From Roseburia sp. AM59-24XD (GTDB lineage Bacteria; Bacillota; Clostridia; Lachnospirales; Lachnospiraceae), in NCBI RefSeq assembly GCF_003478445.1, contig NZ_QUET01000033.1, positions 1 through 33,339 of the forward strand: a stretch of 33,339 bases of DNA. The letters are read 5' to 3'. The notes under the pieces were generated by a model that made no database searches, was not told the origin of the DNA, and saw nothing but the letters and a program-made list of their open reading frames with translations. Each line of letters begins with the position of its first letter. The first letter of the stretch is position 1. The translations under genes and the position numbers were made by a program. This document shows, one piece after another, positions 7,325 through 15,948 of this stretch.

Positions 7325-8880
7325 TTTTTCTTTCTGTTATTTTTACATGCTTTATCAAGTTCCGGAAGAATCTGATCCAGACGTTTCTGCGTCCTTTTTT
7401 TCATAGCCTCTAACAGATCTTCTAACTGAGCCTCACAGTCTTTAATCTCTTTCAGATTTTTTTCCTGTTCTTCGACCTTTTTATTCAGTTCATCCATTCC
7501 CTTAAAGGAAACATTGATCAGATCCCCAACCTTTGCCTGACTGTTTTTGGCAACTCGTTTTAACGTATATTTGATATCTTTATATTTCTTGTCGATATCC
7601 TGTGTTAAAAGTTCTTCATAATTTTTAGCCAGTTCTGTTTTTATAATATCACTGATATTATCAATATTGGACAACTTCACCATTGTTTTCAGATTTTCTT
7701 TCATATTTCGAAGATCCATTCTCATTCCCAAAGCAAACTGCATCAGAGAGTAATATTCATCGGAACTCGGATCCAATGTGTCAAAGTCTCGGCACAGATT
7801 GTAAATGTAGGCTGCTGCATGAATAATATTTTTCTCTGCCATTTCCTTTTGCTCAAAAAATCCTTTACCGAATAAGCGATCCATCAAATAACTCTTCTGA
7901 TTCTCCCAGTCTTTGACAGGACTGTTTAATTTATCCCAATGTGTTGCAATAATATGCACTTTGTTTTTATTATGGGAAGAATAAGAAAAGACTGACGCAA
8001 TTGTTTCAATCTCATCCTTTTGTAATTTGCTTGCATCCACACAGACAAATACAGCGTTGGCTCTTCGAATATATTTCTTGGTGATCTCCGAACGATATGC
8101 AACCGGATCAGACAGTCCCGGCGTATCCACAAATACAACCTGACTTGGAAAATCCTTTGCCAGCGATGAAATACCCACCTCGATCTCTTTTACAAAATAA
8201 TGCTCCGGACTCTTTGATGATGACCAGACGGACAGTTCTTTTTCGATATCCTCATTCGGCATAAACTTAAGAATTTCTTCATGACCAACCCACTGATTCT
8301 TCACCCGATCTGCCTGAAGACGGTTATACTCCTCCATAAAAGCATCTGCCGATGATGTTCTGGACGCCCACAGCTTTTCCCACTCATTTTTTGAATAAAA
8401 GGTAACCTTCACATAATCTCTTGGACTGCTTCTGAATTTTGTCAAAGCTGCCGTCTCCGGAGTAACCGCCATAGATGCATAATTATGTCCAAGTAATGCA
8501 TTGATCAGAGTTGATTTACCGGTTTTAATCGTACCCACAAAAGCAATCTGAAATTCCGGTTTGTTACACAGATCCAGAAAATCCATCATTGTCTGTTCGG
8601 TACTTTCCTCCTGCTCATCCTTCATTTCATCCAGATTCATTAACGCTGCGTATTTCTCAACCTTTCCGGTATAACGGTCAATCATATCATTCCACAATAT
8701 TCTGCTGTGTGGCACATGCTGCAGATTTTCAATAATACGCATTGTTTTCAGCTCCGAGGATGCATATATCTCAGGATCATCGATCAGATCAGGTCTCAAA
8801 AAATGACCACATTCTTTACAAAAATAACGCCCTACCTCATTCACTGTCTGACAATTTTGACACTGGTTACTATTTCCCAT
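7321..8880 (-). CDS. Zinc-ribbon dynamin-like GTPase
   Basis: 519 residues. An N-terminal zinc ribbon has cysteines C7, C10, C21 and C24 (CQNC...CKEC). A large dynamin-family GTPase follows: P-loop GTIKTGKST at 116-124, a switch threonine region VTPETAALT near 139-147, DTPG at 252-255 and THWDK at 313-317 as G4. The C-terminal third (about 400-519) is helical/coiled coil with a very basic end, as expected for a stalk region that oligomerises. No transmembrane hairpin is obvious, so membrane contact may depend on partners. AAAGGAG precedes the ATG. Bacterial dynamins remodel or protect membranes, and some (LeoA-type, Eleos) act in phage defence; that role here is inference. Confidence 0.9.
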   Translation of the reverse strand: MGNSNQCQNCQTVNEVGRYFCKECGHFLRPDLIDDPEIYASSELKTMRIIENLQHVPHSRILWNDMIDRYTGKVEKYAALMNLDEMKDEQEESTEQTMMDFLDLCNKPEFQIAFVGTIKTGKSTLINALLGHNYASMAVTPETAALTKFRSSPRDYVKVTFYSKNEWEKLWASRTSSADAFMEEYNRLQADRVKNQWVGHEEILKFMPNEDIEKELSVWSSSKSPEHYFVKEIEVGISSLAKDFPSQVVFVDTPGLSDPVAYRSEITKKYIRRANAVFVCVDASKLQKDEIETIASVFSYSSHNKNKVHIIATHWDKLNSPVKDWENQKSYLMDRLFGKGFFEQKEMAEKNIIHAAAYIYNLCRDFDTLDPSSDEYYSLMQFALGMRMDLRNMKENLKTMVKLSNIDNISDIIKTELAKNYEELLTQDIDKKYKDIKYTLKRVAKNSQAKVGDLINVSFKGMDELNKKVEEQEKNLKEIKDCEAQLEDLLEAMKKRTQKRLDQILPELDKACKNNRKKK

Positions 8881-8899
8881 CTTTATACTCCTTTCCGCT

Positions 8900-9364
8900 C
8901 TATGCGATATATTTTACGATTGAATCTTCTGATACGGTATATCCCAAAAGATCAAATTTTCCCTTTGTGATCACACCATCCTTCAACATATAATGTTTGC
9001 CATCAAAGTTGATTCCATAATTATCAATCTGTATTTTTTCATCTCTTCCCAGTTTCTGAAATAATTCGGTCAATACCTGTTTCAGCTCTTTTTTTTCACA
9101 GATATACTCCTTCATGCACCTCTCAATAACGTCGTTGTATACAGAATCCTCATTACACAACACCGAAAATTCCAGTTCTGCCTTAGAATCCAGATTATAT
9201 TCGCTGACCAAAAGCTCAAACATCTTTTCAATATCGTGTCTGGCATTGTTTACCTCATACTCAAACTCCGGATTTCCTTCAAAATACTGTTTGTCCCACT
9301 GACCACCATTGGTTGAATATACATTCAGTTTATTCTTGCCAATGATCATAAAAAATTTCTGCAT
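8900..9364 (-). CDS. Small protein related to the N-terminal domain of its upstream neighbour
   Basis: 154-residue soluble acidic protein. By eye its first 85 residues parallel those of the 353-residue protein encoded just upstream: a FFMIIG/KILIG start, an EGN turn, a helix ending in YNLDS/YNIDS, then a strand (FSVLCNED/VSIIYADT). The pattern suggests a shared alpha/beta domain, possibly duplicated within the operon. The C-terminal part is a short beta-rich segment. AAAGGAG precedes the ATG well. It sits 19 bases before the dynamin-like gene. No known family recognised. Confidence 0.7.
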   Translation of the reverse strand: MQKFFMIIGKNKLNVYSTNGGQWDKQYFEGNPEFEYEVNNARHDIEKMFELLVSEYNLDSKAELEFSVLCNEDSVYNDVIERCMKEYICEKKELKQVLTELFQKLGRDEKIQIDNYGINFDGKHYMLKDGVITKGKFDLLGYTVSEDSIVKYIA

Positions 9365-9421
9365 AATTTCTCCTTTCTTTTCTTCAAAAGCTTTATATTA
9401 AAAAATGTACTTTTCCTTGAT

Positions 9422-10483
9422 TCATACTTTCACCCGCTCTTTGCAGTGCATCCGTGCCAGCCAGTCATTAATGTCATCCACGGTATCCTGCATTGTTCCT
9501 ATGACAGCTATATTCTTGCCATCCGGTTCCTTTTCACTCTTATCAAACAACCAGAAAATGCGTCCGGAATGATTTGCCTCAATAGAAATGGGTTGAACTG
9601 AAGAAGGACTGTAATCACCACGTTTCAGCTGAATTGTTCCTACTTCGTTCCCCTCTTTTACCAGCTGCCCATTTGCATATTTCGCAGATAAAGTATAAAA
9701 TGCTTTTTCATCTCCAAACATCATCAAGTCTGCTAGGAAACCATTAAATACCGGTGTATGATGATGTGTTACAAAATAACGTTCTCCATCTTTCTTTTTA
9801 TTGCTCAATTGTTCTTCCAGCTTTTTAATCTTTGCTCTCAGTTCTTTTTCCAAAGCCGTATTCGTATTTTTCATTTTCTCCAGCTTGTCATTGCACTTTT
9901 CCTCACATTTGCGAATTTCTTCTTTCAGTTTGCTTTTCCAAAGTTCATTCAGCTGTTTGACCTCATCTTCCCCTTTGATATTAGAGCCCGTTAAGTAATA
10001 AAAACATGCAAGATCAGACAATGGAATATTCTGAACATCTTTTCCTGAATCCGCTTTCTGACAAACATAACTTTTGTCCTTATTCTGAAAAACACGATAA
10101 TGTTTTTTCATCAGTTCAATACAGATGGATTTCTTTTTATCATTGAACAGTCCCATCGACAAACTTACAAACGGCAGTATCTGCTCTGTCTGAATCACAT
10201 TCACCCTGAAAGCTTCTTTAATTTGCAGGTACAGATAATGCAAATACTCCATATCCGTATCCGCATAGATAATGGACACATTCATGCAAATATCTTCAAA
10301 GGAATCAATGTTATAAAAATCCCGGATATATTCTACAAATTTATCAATATCCGCCTGACTTTCCCATTTCATTCTCTCATTGCCTTCAATTCCTATCATC
10401 TCAATATTATGAGCATCACTAATATCAACCACTTCCAAAGTATCTTCAGTCATCCCGATTAAAATCTTATATGTATCTTCCAT
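9422..10483 (-). CDS. Three-part protein: alpha/beta domain, coiled coil, barrel-sandwich-like tail
   Basis: 353 residues. Residues 1-150 form an alpha/beta domain similar in pattern to the next gene product. Residues about 175-235 form a charged coiled coil. Residues about 240-345 look like a biotinyl/lipoyl-type or HlyD-type barrel-sandwich fold: GQLVKEGNEVGTIQL..., then IEANHSGRIFWL, then DGKNIAVIG. The modified lysine of carrier domains is absent (EANHSG instead of EAMKM), so it is not a carrier and may act as an adaptor. A GGTGG-like site precedes the ATG at 10483. Coiled coil plus barrel-sandwich is reminiscent of membrane-fusion-protein logic, but no signal peptide or membrane anchor is seen. 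Confidence 0.7.
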   Translation of the reverse strand: MEDTYKILIGMTEDTLEVVDISDAHNIEMIGIEGNERMKWESQADIDKFVEYIRDFYNIDSFEDICMNVSIIYADTDMEYLHYLYLQIKEAFRVNVIQTEQILPFVSLSMGLFNDKKKSICIELMKKHYRVFQNKDKSYVCQKADSGKDVQNIPLSDLACFYYLTGSNIKGEDEVKQLNELWKSKLKEEIRKCEEKCNDKLEKMKNTNTALEKELRAKIKKLEEQLSNKKKDGERYFVTHHHTPVFNGFLADLMMFGDEKAFYTLSAKYANGQLVKEGNEVGTIQLKRGDYSPSSVQPISIEANHSGRIFWLFDKSEKEPDGKNIAVIGTMQDTVDDINDWLARMHCKERVKV

Positions 10484-10521
10484 TTTTCCACCATACCTTG
10501 TTCTATTTTAATGACCAAGAT

Positions 10522-11151
10522 TTACTTTCTTAATGCAGCAATATCTCGCAAAATTTCAACGTCATTTTTTTCCGGTTCAACCATCTTTGTTACTGATGTC
10601 AGCGTATCTATCGCGCTTTCTAATTTGGCATCGTTTTTCTCTGTTCCGGACAGATAACCTGACAGATCACCTATAACATTTGGTTCTTTCATAATAACTC
10701 CAGCAAGCTCTCCAACCTTTTCCGGTGTAAAGAAATCTATATTTTTCCCCATGCTTACTAACAGATCTGACATTGGAAAATCGTTAAATTTCTCGATCAT
10801 AACGCCGCTTATCAATTCAAGACCTTTTCTCATCTTGTCTTCCTGAGAGATCTGCTTAGAACGTTCCGGATCTGTTTCATAATCTTCCACCGTCTTCATA
10901 TACTCTTCATAAGAATCGAAATTCTCCGGGACAATACCATCCTGCTCAGCCTGCAGTGCTTTATCTCCCAGATCTTCCACTTCCGTCTCAGGCTTGATCA
11001 AGCCAAGTGCTTTGCAAAGAGCTGTAAATACCGCCCCAATTGCTTTTAATCCCTGAATTGCCAGCCCTGCTACTGCTAACGCTTTCGTTACTGATACGGC
11101 TGCTGCCACAATTGTTCCCACTGCTCCAGCAATAAGTGCTCCAAGTGCCAT
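10522..11151 (-). CDS. Protein with hydrophobic Ala/Gly-rich head, unknown function
   Basis: 209 residues. Residues 1-50 (MALGALIAGAVGTIVAAAV..., then GLAIQGLKAIGAVF) are continuously hydrophobic, rich in Ala and Gly, and could insert into a membrane as one or two helices; they do not look like a cleavable signal peptide. The remaining 160 residues are acidic and helical. AAGGAGG lies 10 bases before the ATG at 11151. The gene lies between the HerA-like ATPase gene and the coiled-coil/barrel-sandwich gene. In a defence reading it would be the natural candidate for a membrane-active component, but this is conjecture; no family is recognised. Confidence 0.65.
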   Translation of the reverse strand: MALGALIAGAVGTIVAAAVSVTKALAVAGLAIQGLKAIGAVFTALCKALGLIKPETEVEDLGDKALQAEQDGIVPENFDSYEEYMKTVEDYETDPERSKQISQEDKMRKGLELISGVMIEKFNDFPMSDLLVSMGKNIDFFTPEKVGELAGVIMKEPNVIGDLSGYLSGTEKNDAKLESAIDTLTSVTKMVEPEKNDVEILRDIAALRK

Positions 11152-11172
11152 ACGAAATCATCCTCCTTACTT

Positions 11173-14151
11173 TCATTCACAATATTTCATCACACATTTT
11201 GCCTGCTCTCCGTTCAACATATCCACTGAAAAATCATTTACGCTGAACGTGTTTTGGAAAAGATCCACCAAAAACTGTACTCTTTCCTCTTCATCCTCCG
11301 TACTGCCAATTCTCTTTCCCGTCACTGCCTCCCTTCTCTTAATTAATTTTTTCCATCCTTTTCTTTGTTCCTCCTCATCATCTCCAACAGTATTAATAAA
11401 CTTTTTATTCATATCCATAAACATTTCAGGATCATCTTGCAGCTTTGCCATTTTATGACAAACTTTATTAAATGCCCCCGACAACTGTAAAAGATCATAA
11501 TCCTGATACACTGTTCCCAAAAACGCCTTTTTTTCATAAAAACGTTTTCTTACCACTTCATCCTCGATCTCTTCCTCATTCGTATCGCTGACTGCTGTAA
11601 TATGAACATGAACCGGCTTGTCTGTATTTTCAGAAAAGACAATGGCATTTCCTACTTCCAGAGCAGATAGATACTCTTTTTGTTTGTCATCCATCAGCAT
11701 CGTATCTCCCACTGCTTCTTTATCATCCTGTGCCAGTATCTTATGAATAATCTTGGTGTTAGTATTTTTCAGGACCTCCGAAGCCAGCTTGTTCGGAATC
11801 TGATCAACAATGATCAAGCCCTCTCCATATTTACGAACCTCAGCCAAAAGATCTGTAAATGTTTCTACTGCTGATTTCTTTGAGCCACTGTCACCATACT
11901 CAACCTTTGATAACAGACGGTGTGCCTCCTCCACCAGGGTCAGATGCTTAAAATTATGGTTTTTACGATGCTCTGCTTTCACAAATGCAGATAAACGGCT
12001 GAGAATAAATCCCATCAACAACGCTTTATCCTCTGGAGATTTCAACTCTTCCATCTCAATGATCACATTATTTTTGATAATGTACTCAAAATCCGTAGAA
12101 TGCTCACAGTTCAGCATACTTCCTTTTGATCCTACCGTCAGATTGGACAAACGACTTACCAGAGATCCGATATAATCTGCCTGCATTTGCTGACTGAAGC
12201 CCTTTTCTTCTACCACATTTTTCATTTCTTCCAAAAGATCCGACAAAATCGGAAAACTATCTACTTCCGGATCATATGCCTCTGCTCCGTAAATGGTATT
12301 TTCATTATTATCAATATCCCATCCCTTTTTTTCGTAGCTCCGATATATTGCTTCTTCCAAAAGCTGTGGCATAGATGCTTCCATTGGAAAAGCAGAGGTA
12401 AATGTGGCTTTAATCATATCAACATGTGCTGAAATGATCTCACCCTCTAACAATTCAAATGGATTCAACCGGAATGGCGCCACAGTTTCATTTCCAACGG
12501 TAAAAACGACAATATCTTTTCTGGTATTGATTAAAGTCCGATACTCTGTTTTAGCCGGTTCAATTACAAGAAACGGCATATCCGCCTCCGACAGCAGGCG
12601 GTGACAGGTTGTTGTCTTACCACTTCCGGTAACACCTGCCACAAACGTATGCTTTGACATACTCTTTTTTGATAATTTAAACGGAATCTTTGTCAGTTCT
12701 CGTCCCTTTTGAACCATATTTCCAAGATTGATGCTCTCTTCGTCATCAATCTCCTTTTCATTTAGCCCAAAACCGATACCTTCCTTTAAAGAAACCCCCG
12801 GAACCTCTTTCTGCGGAAGTCCTGCAAGAAGTGAAATCTCCGCGGTTGTCAGATAAGTATTCAGTCCAACATTCGAACCGTAAAACGGTCTTCCTAAAAG
12901 CATCAACGCATCACCGGATGCTGTCTCTTCCCTGACATACTGATTCTGATAAACCCGCAATACATCAAACTCTTTGGAAACATCAATATTTTGAGCATAT
13001 AACGGACTATAGGAAGACTGATTCCCCTGAAATAATGACATCAGACCAACTTTTAACCGGTTCGCATGTGTTGGTTCCTTCGCCATATAATAAACAGAGG
13101 TCTTAAACAGCCCCTTACTGTATCCTACTTTCATACGGTCCAGTAATTCTTCATTGATATATTTCATAATTTCTTCTGCATGCTTATTCGCCATCTCAAT
13201 AGTAACCGATTTAGAGGAACCTCTATTCATGTTAAATCCCATATTACTTCCTTCGGAATGGCTTTCATCATGTCCTTCCGAATTCTGTTCGGAATATTGT
13301 GTGGATTTACTCCAATGCTCACCATTTTTACCTTCCGAATCCGAAGTTCCATGATTATAACCCCAGTTTTTTCCTTTGGAATCTGAGGTGTTTTTTCCAA
13401 AGGTAATCGTAGCACCATCATTGATCGATTCCTGCATAGTTTTCTTTGCAACAACGGATAAACGATTATACAACTCATAAATATCATCTTTGATATTTAA
13501 AATTTCGGATTTACTTACCGGTTCACAGACCACCACAAGTCTCCATTCCAAACCGAGCATACTGTTGATCAGTCTGTCAATTCCCTGAAAATCATAATCA
13601 TCCCCGGTTTCCTTCTCGTTAATAGAAGGAATTCCCACAATCACTCCTGCATTTTTATATTTATCTGCCAGATCATCTCCAACCAGCTTATCAAGTTCCT
13701 TTCCCTTGAGACGTTCTAACTTACTTCCACTGAAATTTCCCTCGAATACATTGGAAATAATCTCTCCATAATTACTTGCAGATAATTTCTTACCAAGTAC
13801 AGATACATTTTCATTTTGATTTTGTACAACTCCAAGACATAATTCTATTCCCTCTTCTGTACCGGTTAATACATAAACAAAATTAAAAGCATCATTATCC
13901 ATAGATAACAGTACATTTTCAAAGGCTTCCCTGTGTGGATAATCCTCATCAAAAGACAATTGTTTCACCCGGTAAAAACACATTTCATTTGCTCTTAATT
14001 TTCCCTTTTTTGTCAGTTCTGTCTCAACCAGTTTGTCCACAACTGTGTTCTTATTGACCAGTTGCATACTACCAAACAAATCAATGACCTCATTTGATTG
14101 CTGCAAATCAAGCAATAATTGTTTTTCATTCTCTTTTGTTTCCTCTGCCAT
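11173..14151 (-). CDS. HerA/DUF87-type hexameric ATPase
   Basis: 992-residue ATPase. Walker A GVTGSGKTTT is at 506-515 and Walker B LTLVEEAH at 738-745, with the VIEPAKTEYR segment after strand 2 and a late VDQIPNKL segment typical of HerA/VirB4-like pumps. The N-terminal 500 residues include a low-complexity insert rich in Ser, Gly, Asn and His (about 250-312). AGGAGG lies four to six bases before the ATG. HerA-like ATPases usually form hexameric DNA motors with a nuclease partner (NurA, or Sir2/DUF4297 in defence systems). No such partner is adjacent, but a NERD-domain nuclease/helicase ends this operon. A protein- or membrane-pumping role is also possible. It is the largest gene of the locus. 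Confidence 0.85.
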   Translation of the reverse strand: MAEETKENEKQLLLDLQQSNEVIDLFGSMQLVNKNTVVDKLVETELTKKGKLRANEMCFYRVKQLSFDEDYPHREAFENVLLSMDNDAFNFVYVLTGTEEGIELCLGVVQNQNENVSVLGKKLSASNYGEIISNVFEGNFSGSKLERLKGKELDKLVGDDLADKYKNAGVIVGIPSINEKETGDDYDFQGIDRLINSMLGLEWRLVVVCEPVSKSEILNIKDDIYELYNRLSVVAKKTMQESINDGATITFGKNTSDSKGKNWGYNHGTSDSEGKNGEHWSKSTQYSEQNSEGHDESHSEGSNMGFNMNRGSSKSVTIEMANKHAEEIMKYINEELLDRMKVGYSKGLFKTSVYYMAKEPTHANRLKVGLMSLFQGNQSSYSPLYAQNIDVSKEFDVLRVYQNQYVREETASGDALMLLGRPFYGSNVGLNTYLTTAEISLLAGLPQKEVPGVSLKEGIGFGLNEKEIDDEESINLGNMVQKGRELTKIPFKLSKKSMSKHTFVAGVTGSGKTTTCHRLLSEADMPFLVIEPAKTEYRTLINTRKDIVVFTVGNETVAPFRLNPFELLEGEIISAHVDMIKATFTSAFPMEASMPQLLEEAIYRSYEKKGWDIDNNENTIYGAEAYDPEVDSFPILSDLLEEMKNVVEEKGFSQQMQADYIGSLVSRLSNLTVGSKGSMLNCEHSTDFEYIIKNNVIIEMEELKSPEDKALLMGFILSRLSAFVKAEHRKNHNFKHLTLVEEAHRLLSKVEYGDSGSKKSAVETFTDLLAEVRKYGEGLIIVDQIPNKLASEVLKNTNTKIIHKILAQDDKEAVGDTMLMDDKQKEYLSALEVGNAIVFSENTDKPVHVHITAVSDTNEEEIEDEVVRKRFYEKKAFLGTVYQDYDLLQLSGAFNKVCHKMAKLQDDPEMFMDMNKKFINTVGDDEEEQRKGWKKLIKRREAVTGKRIGSTEDEEERVQFLVDLFQNTFSVNDFSVDMLNGEQAKCVMKYCE

Positions 14152-14160
14152 CGCGCCCTC

Positions 14161-14547
14161 CTACGATAAAAAAAGATGCTGTTCCCTGTCACGAATAATA
14201 TAGGAATATTTCTCATTTAATAAGGTTCTTTTCTGTATTGTTGTAAGTGTGTCAAATACGAACACCGGTACCACTTCAAATTTCTGGATAATTTCTGTAC
14301 CGGCTGCACGAATCCGTTTCAATCCGACTTTCTCTAAAAAAGACAGATACACTAGCCTTTGACCATTCACTGTATCAAGTTTTTCCATTGTCATCCGCTG
14401 CTGTTCCAGCCACTCTGACAGCAGCTTATCTTCCAGAATATCTGTAGATTTATCCAACTCCCTCATAACATCAGATAACAACAAAAGACGTGTGTTTTCT
14501 TCTATGCATGCCAAACGTTTCTCAATTTTCTCCAATTGATCTTTCAT
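14161..14547 (-). CDS. First gene of the operon, small helical protein
   Basis: About 128 residues from the ATG at 14547. An in-frame GTG at 14559 overlaps the GAGGGG ribosome site (14559-14564) and so is rejected as the start. Residues 1-60 look like a coiled coil (MKDQLEKIEKRLACIEENTR); a short alpha/beta part follows. No family recognised. It lies 9 bases before the HerA-like ATPase gene and is the promoter-proximal gene of the operon, with the -10 box at 14593-14598 and the operator at 14610-14624. Confidence 0.7.
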   Translation of the reverse strand: MKDQLEKIEKRLACIEENTRLLLLSDVMRELDKSTDILEDKLLSEWLEQQRMTMEKLDTVNGQRLVYLSFLEKVGLKRIRAAGTEIIQKFEVVPVFVFDTLTTIQKRTLLNEKYSYIIRDREQHLFLS

Positions 14548-14592
14548 GTGTATGCTCACCCCTCATCATCCGAACTTTCATTTATAAATAAA

Positions 14593-14598
14593 ATTATA
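14593..14598 (-). promoter_or_regulatory. -10 box of the twelve-gene operon
   Basis: A perfect TATAAT on the minus strand, about 46 bases before the first start codon. There is no good TTGACA at 17 bases; the space is filled by the operator palindrome at 14610-14624, which covers the -35 region. Confidence 0.6.
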
Positions 14599-14609
14599 CA
14601 TTCGTGTTA

Positions 14610-14624
14610 TGACACATTCTGTCA
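14610..14624. promoter_or_regulatory. WYL-regulon operator copy 2
   Basis: TGACACATTCTGTCA, differing from copy 1 by one base in the spacer. It sits 11 bases upstream of the TATAAT of the long operon, over the -35 region. A protein bound here would block polymerase, or replace a weak -35 as an activator. It lies between the end of the WYL gene and the operon. Confidence 0.75.
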
Positions 14625-14637
14625 TCCTGCTCATTTT

Positions 14638-15651
14638 CTACTGATATCTCTCCTGCATTTTTCCAAGCTTTTGTCCCATCTCCTCCCGCAGCCACTCCGG
14701 TCTCAGAATCTCCACCTGTTCCCCCTGACTGAGCAGCCACATCAGGATGCCTTTTCCGTACACTTCCGCTTCTATTTCACAGGCACCGTCCTGACCGGAC
14801 ACGATTTTTGCTGTAGGCAGGCGGTCTAACACTGCCTCTGCATTCCTTCCAAAAAACAGAAATTTCACCCGCATCAGTTCACCGCTGTACATAAACTGAA
14901 CTCTTTTACGAAACTCTCCCTCCTCAAATCTCCCATTATACGGCAATTTGAACTTCTCACCCATTTCCCGGCATTTGACGATCCGATCGATCCGGAATAT
15001 TGCTGGATAACTGTACTTGTGCTCATATCTTCCGGCCGCATTCTTTTCGACGATGAATGCATTCAGATAAAAATAATACTCGGAGAAAATAATCCCGACA
15101 GGTTCAATGACACGCTTCACATTCTCCTGTACCGCATCCTGCTTCTGATAGTGGATCTCAAGCCGGTTACAGCCCCGGACCGCCTCACCGAGCTTCCACA
15201 AAATGTCCGGATTCCGGATCGGATGGGTAAGCTCCACATAATGGTACTTCTCATTGGCGATCAGGTCAGATACCAGCTTCATATTGCGCAGTGGCACACA
15301 GCCTTCCACCAGCTTATTGAGCAGTGCTTCCATCTCCTTTTTGCCAAACGCCCGGCTCTCTAAAAGGATCTTACTCACGGCAAGTATTTCGCTGTTGCTC
15401 ATGGCGGAACCGTCCGTCCCGGTCATCACGAAACCTTTATGTATCCTGTCGTACACGATCTCCCGTGACTCTGCCGTGCTTTCCGCTTTCTGATCCTCCA
15501 GAAATGCCCGGATATCATCAATGTCGCGTTGGATCGACCGCTCATCCACGCCAAATCGATTGGCTTCCTCCGCCTTATTGATCCGCTTTCCGGCGCAAAG
15601 ACGGACATACATGCTCAGGGTTCTGGAATTTTTTGAATGTTTGTTGTTCAT
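14638..15651 (-). CDS. WYL-domain transcriptional regulator
   Basis: 337 residues. An N-terminal DeoR/HTH_11-like winged helix (about 8-60, including RINKAEEANRFGVDERSIQRDI) is followed by a WYL domain (about 140-225; the WYL signature reads FYLNAF, 194-199) and a WCX-type C-terminal domain (about 255-335). WYL proteins sense ligands, often nucleic acid or nucleotides, and repress or activate nearby genes; BrxR and CapW control BREX and CBASS defence systems. The gene lies immediately upstream of the twelve-gene operon on the same strand. A copy of the shared palindrome precedes its own promoter, so it probably regulates itself, the operon and the 371-1780 gene. Confidence 0.9.
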   Translation of the reverse strand: MNNKHSKNSRTLSMYVRLCAGKRINKAEEANRFGVDERSIQRDIDDIRAFLEDQKAESTAESREIVYDRIHKGFVMTGTDGSAMSNSEILAVSKILLESRAFGKKEMEALLNKLVEGCVPLRNMKLVSDLIANEKYHYVELTHPIRNPDILWKLGEAVRGCNRLEIHYQKQDAVQENVKRVIEPVGIIFSEYYFYLNAFIVEKNAAGRYEHKYSYPAIFRIDRIVKCREMGEKFKLPYNGRFEEGEFRKRVQFMYSGELMRVKFLFFGRNAEAVLDRLPTAKIVSGQDGACEIEAEVYGKGILMWLLSQGEQVEILRPEWLREEMGQKLGKMQERYQ

Positions 15652-15682
15652 CTTCTGTCTTGTTTCTCCTGTTATAAATTTC

Positions 15683-15710
15683 GTATTACGTTTTTATCAT
15701 ACGCTTTCAA
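15683..15710 (-). promoter_or_regulatory. Probable promoter of the WYL gene
   Basis: TTGAAA (15705-15710) and TAATAC (15683-15688) are 16 bases apart on the minus strand. The operator copy at 15713-15727 lies directly upstream of the -35 box. Confidence 0.45.
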
Positions 15711-15712
15711 CA

Positions 15713-15727
15713 TGACACCATTCGTCA
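15713..15727. promoter_or_regulatory. WYL-regulon operator copy 3
   Basis: TGACACCATTCGTCA, a slightly weaker palindrome than copies 1 and 2 but followed by the same TCCT flank as copy 2. It lies directly upstream of the -35 box of the WYL gene, which would suit autoregulation. Confidence 0.65.
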
Positions 15728-15785
15728 TCCTCAGATTTATTTTCCCATGGCACTGTCCCATTTTCTTTTCTATTTTGATCAATAT

Positions 15786-15834
15786 AAAACGAAAAAGAAC
15801 AGCAGCAGACCTTTCATAATCTGTTACTGTTCTT
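15786..15834 (-). terminator. Terminator of the kinase operon
   Basis: AAGAACAG pairs with CTGTTCTT (outer arms, about 15796-15803 and 15827-15834) with further inner pairing. On the minus strand it is followed by TTTTCGTTTT. It lies about 115 bases after the stop of the 15949-17373 gene and separates that operon from the WYL gene. Confidence 0.7.
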
Positions 15835-15948
15835 ATGTTTGATAGATTTGTAAATCACCGGACACCGCGGCATTTTGTCCATACTTACCTCATTTTTATT
15901 CCATCTTCCAACATTATTATGCATGCATATCCTACAAAATATTCACAA

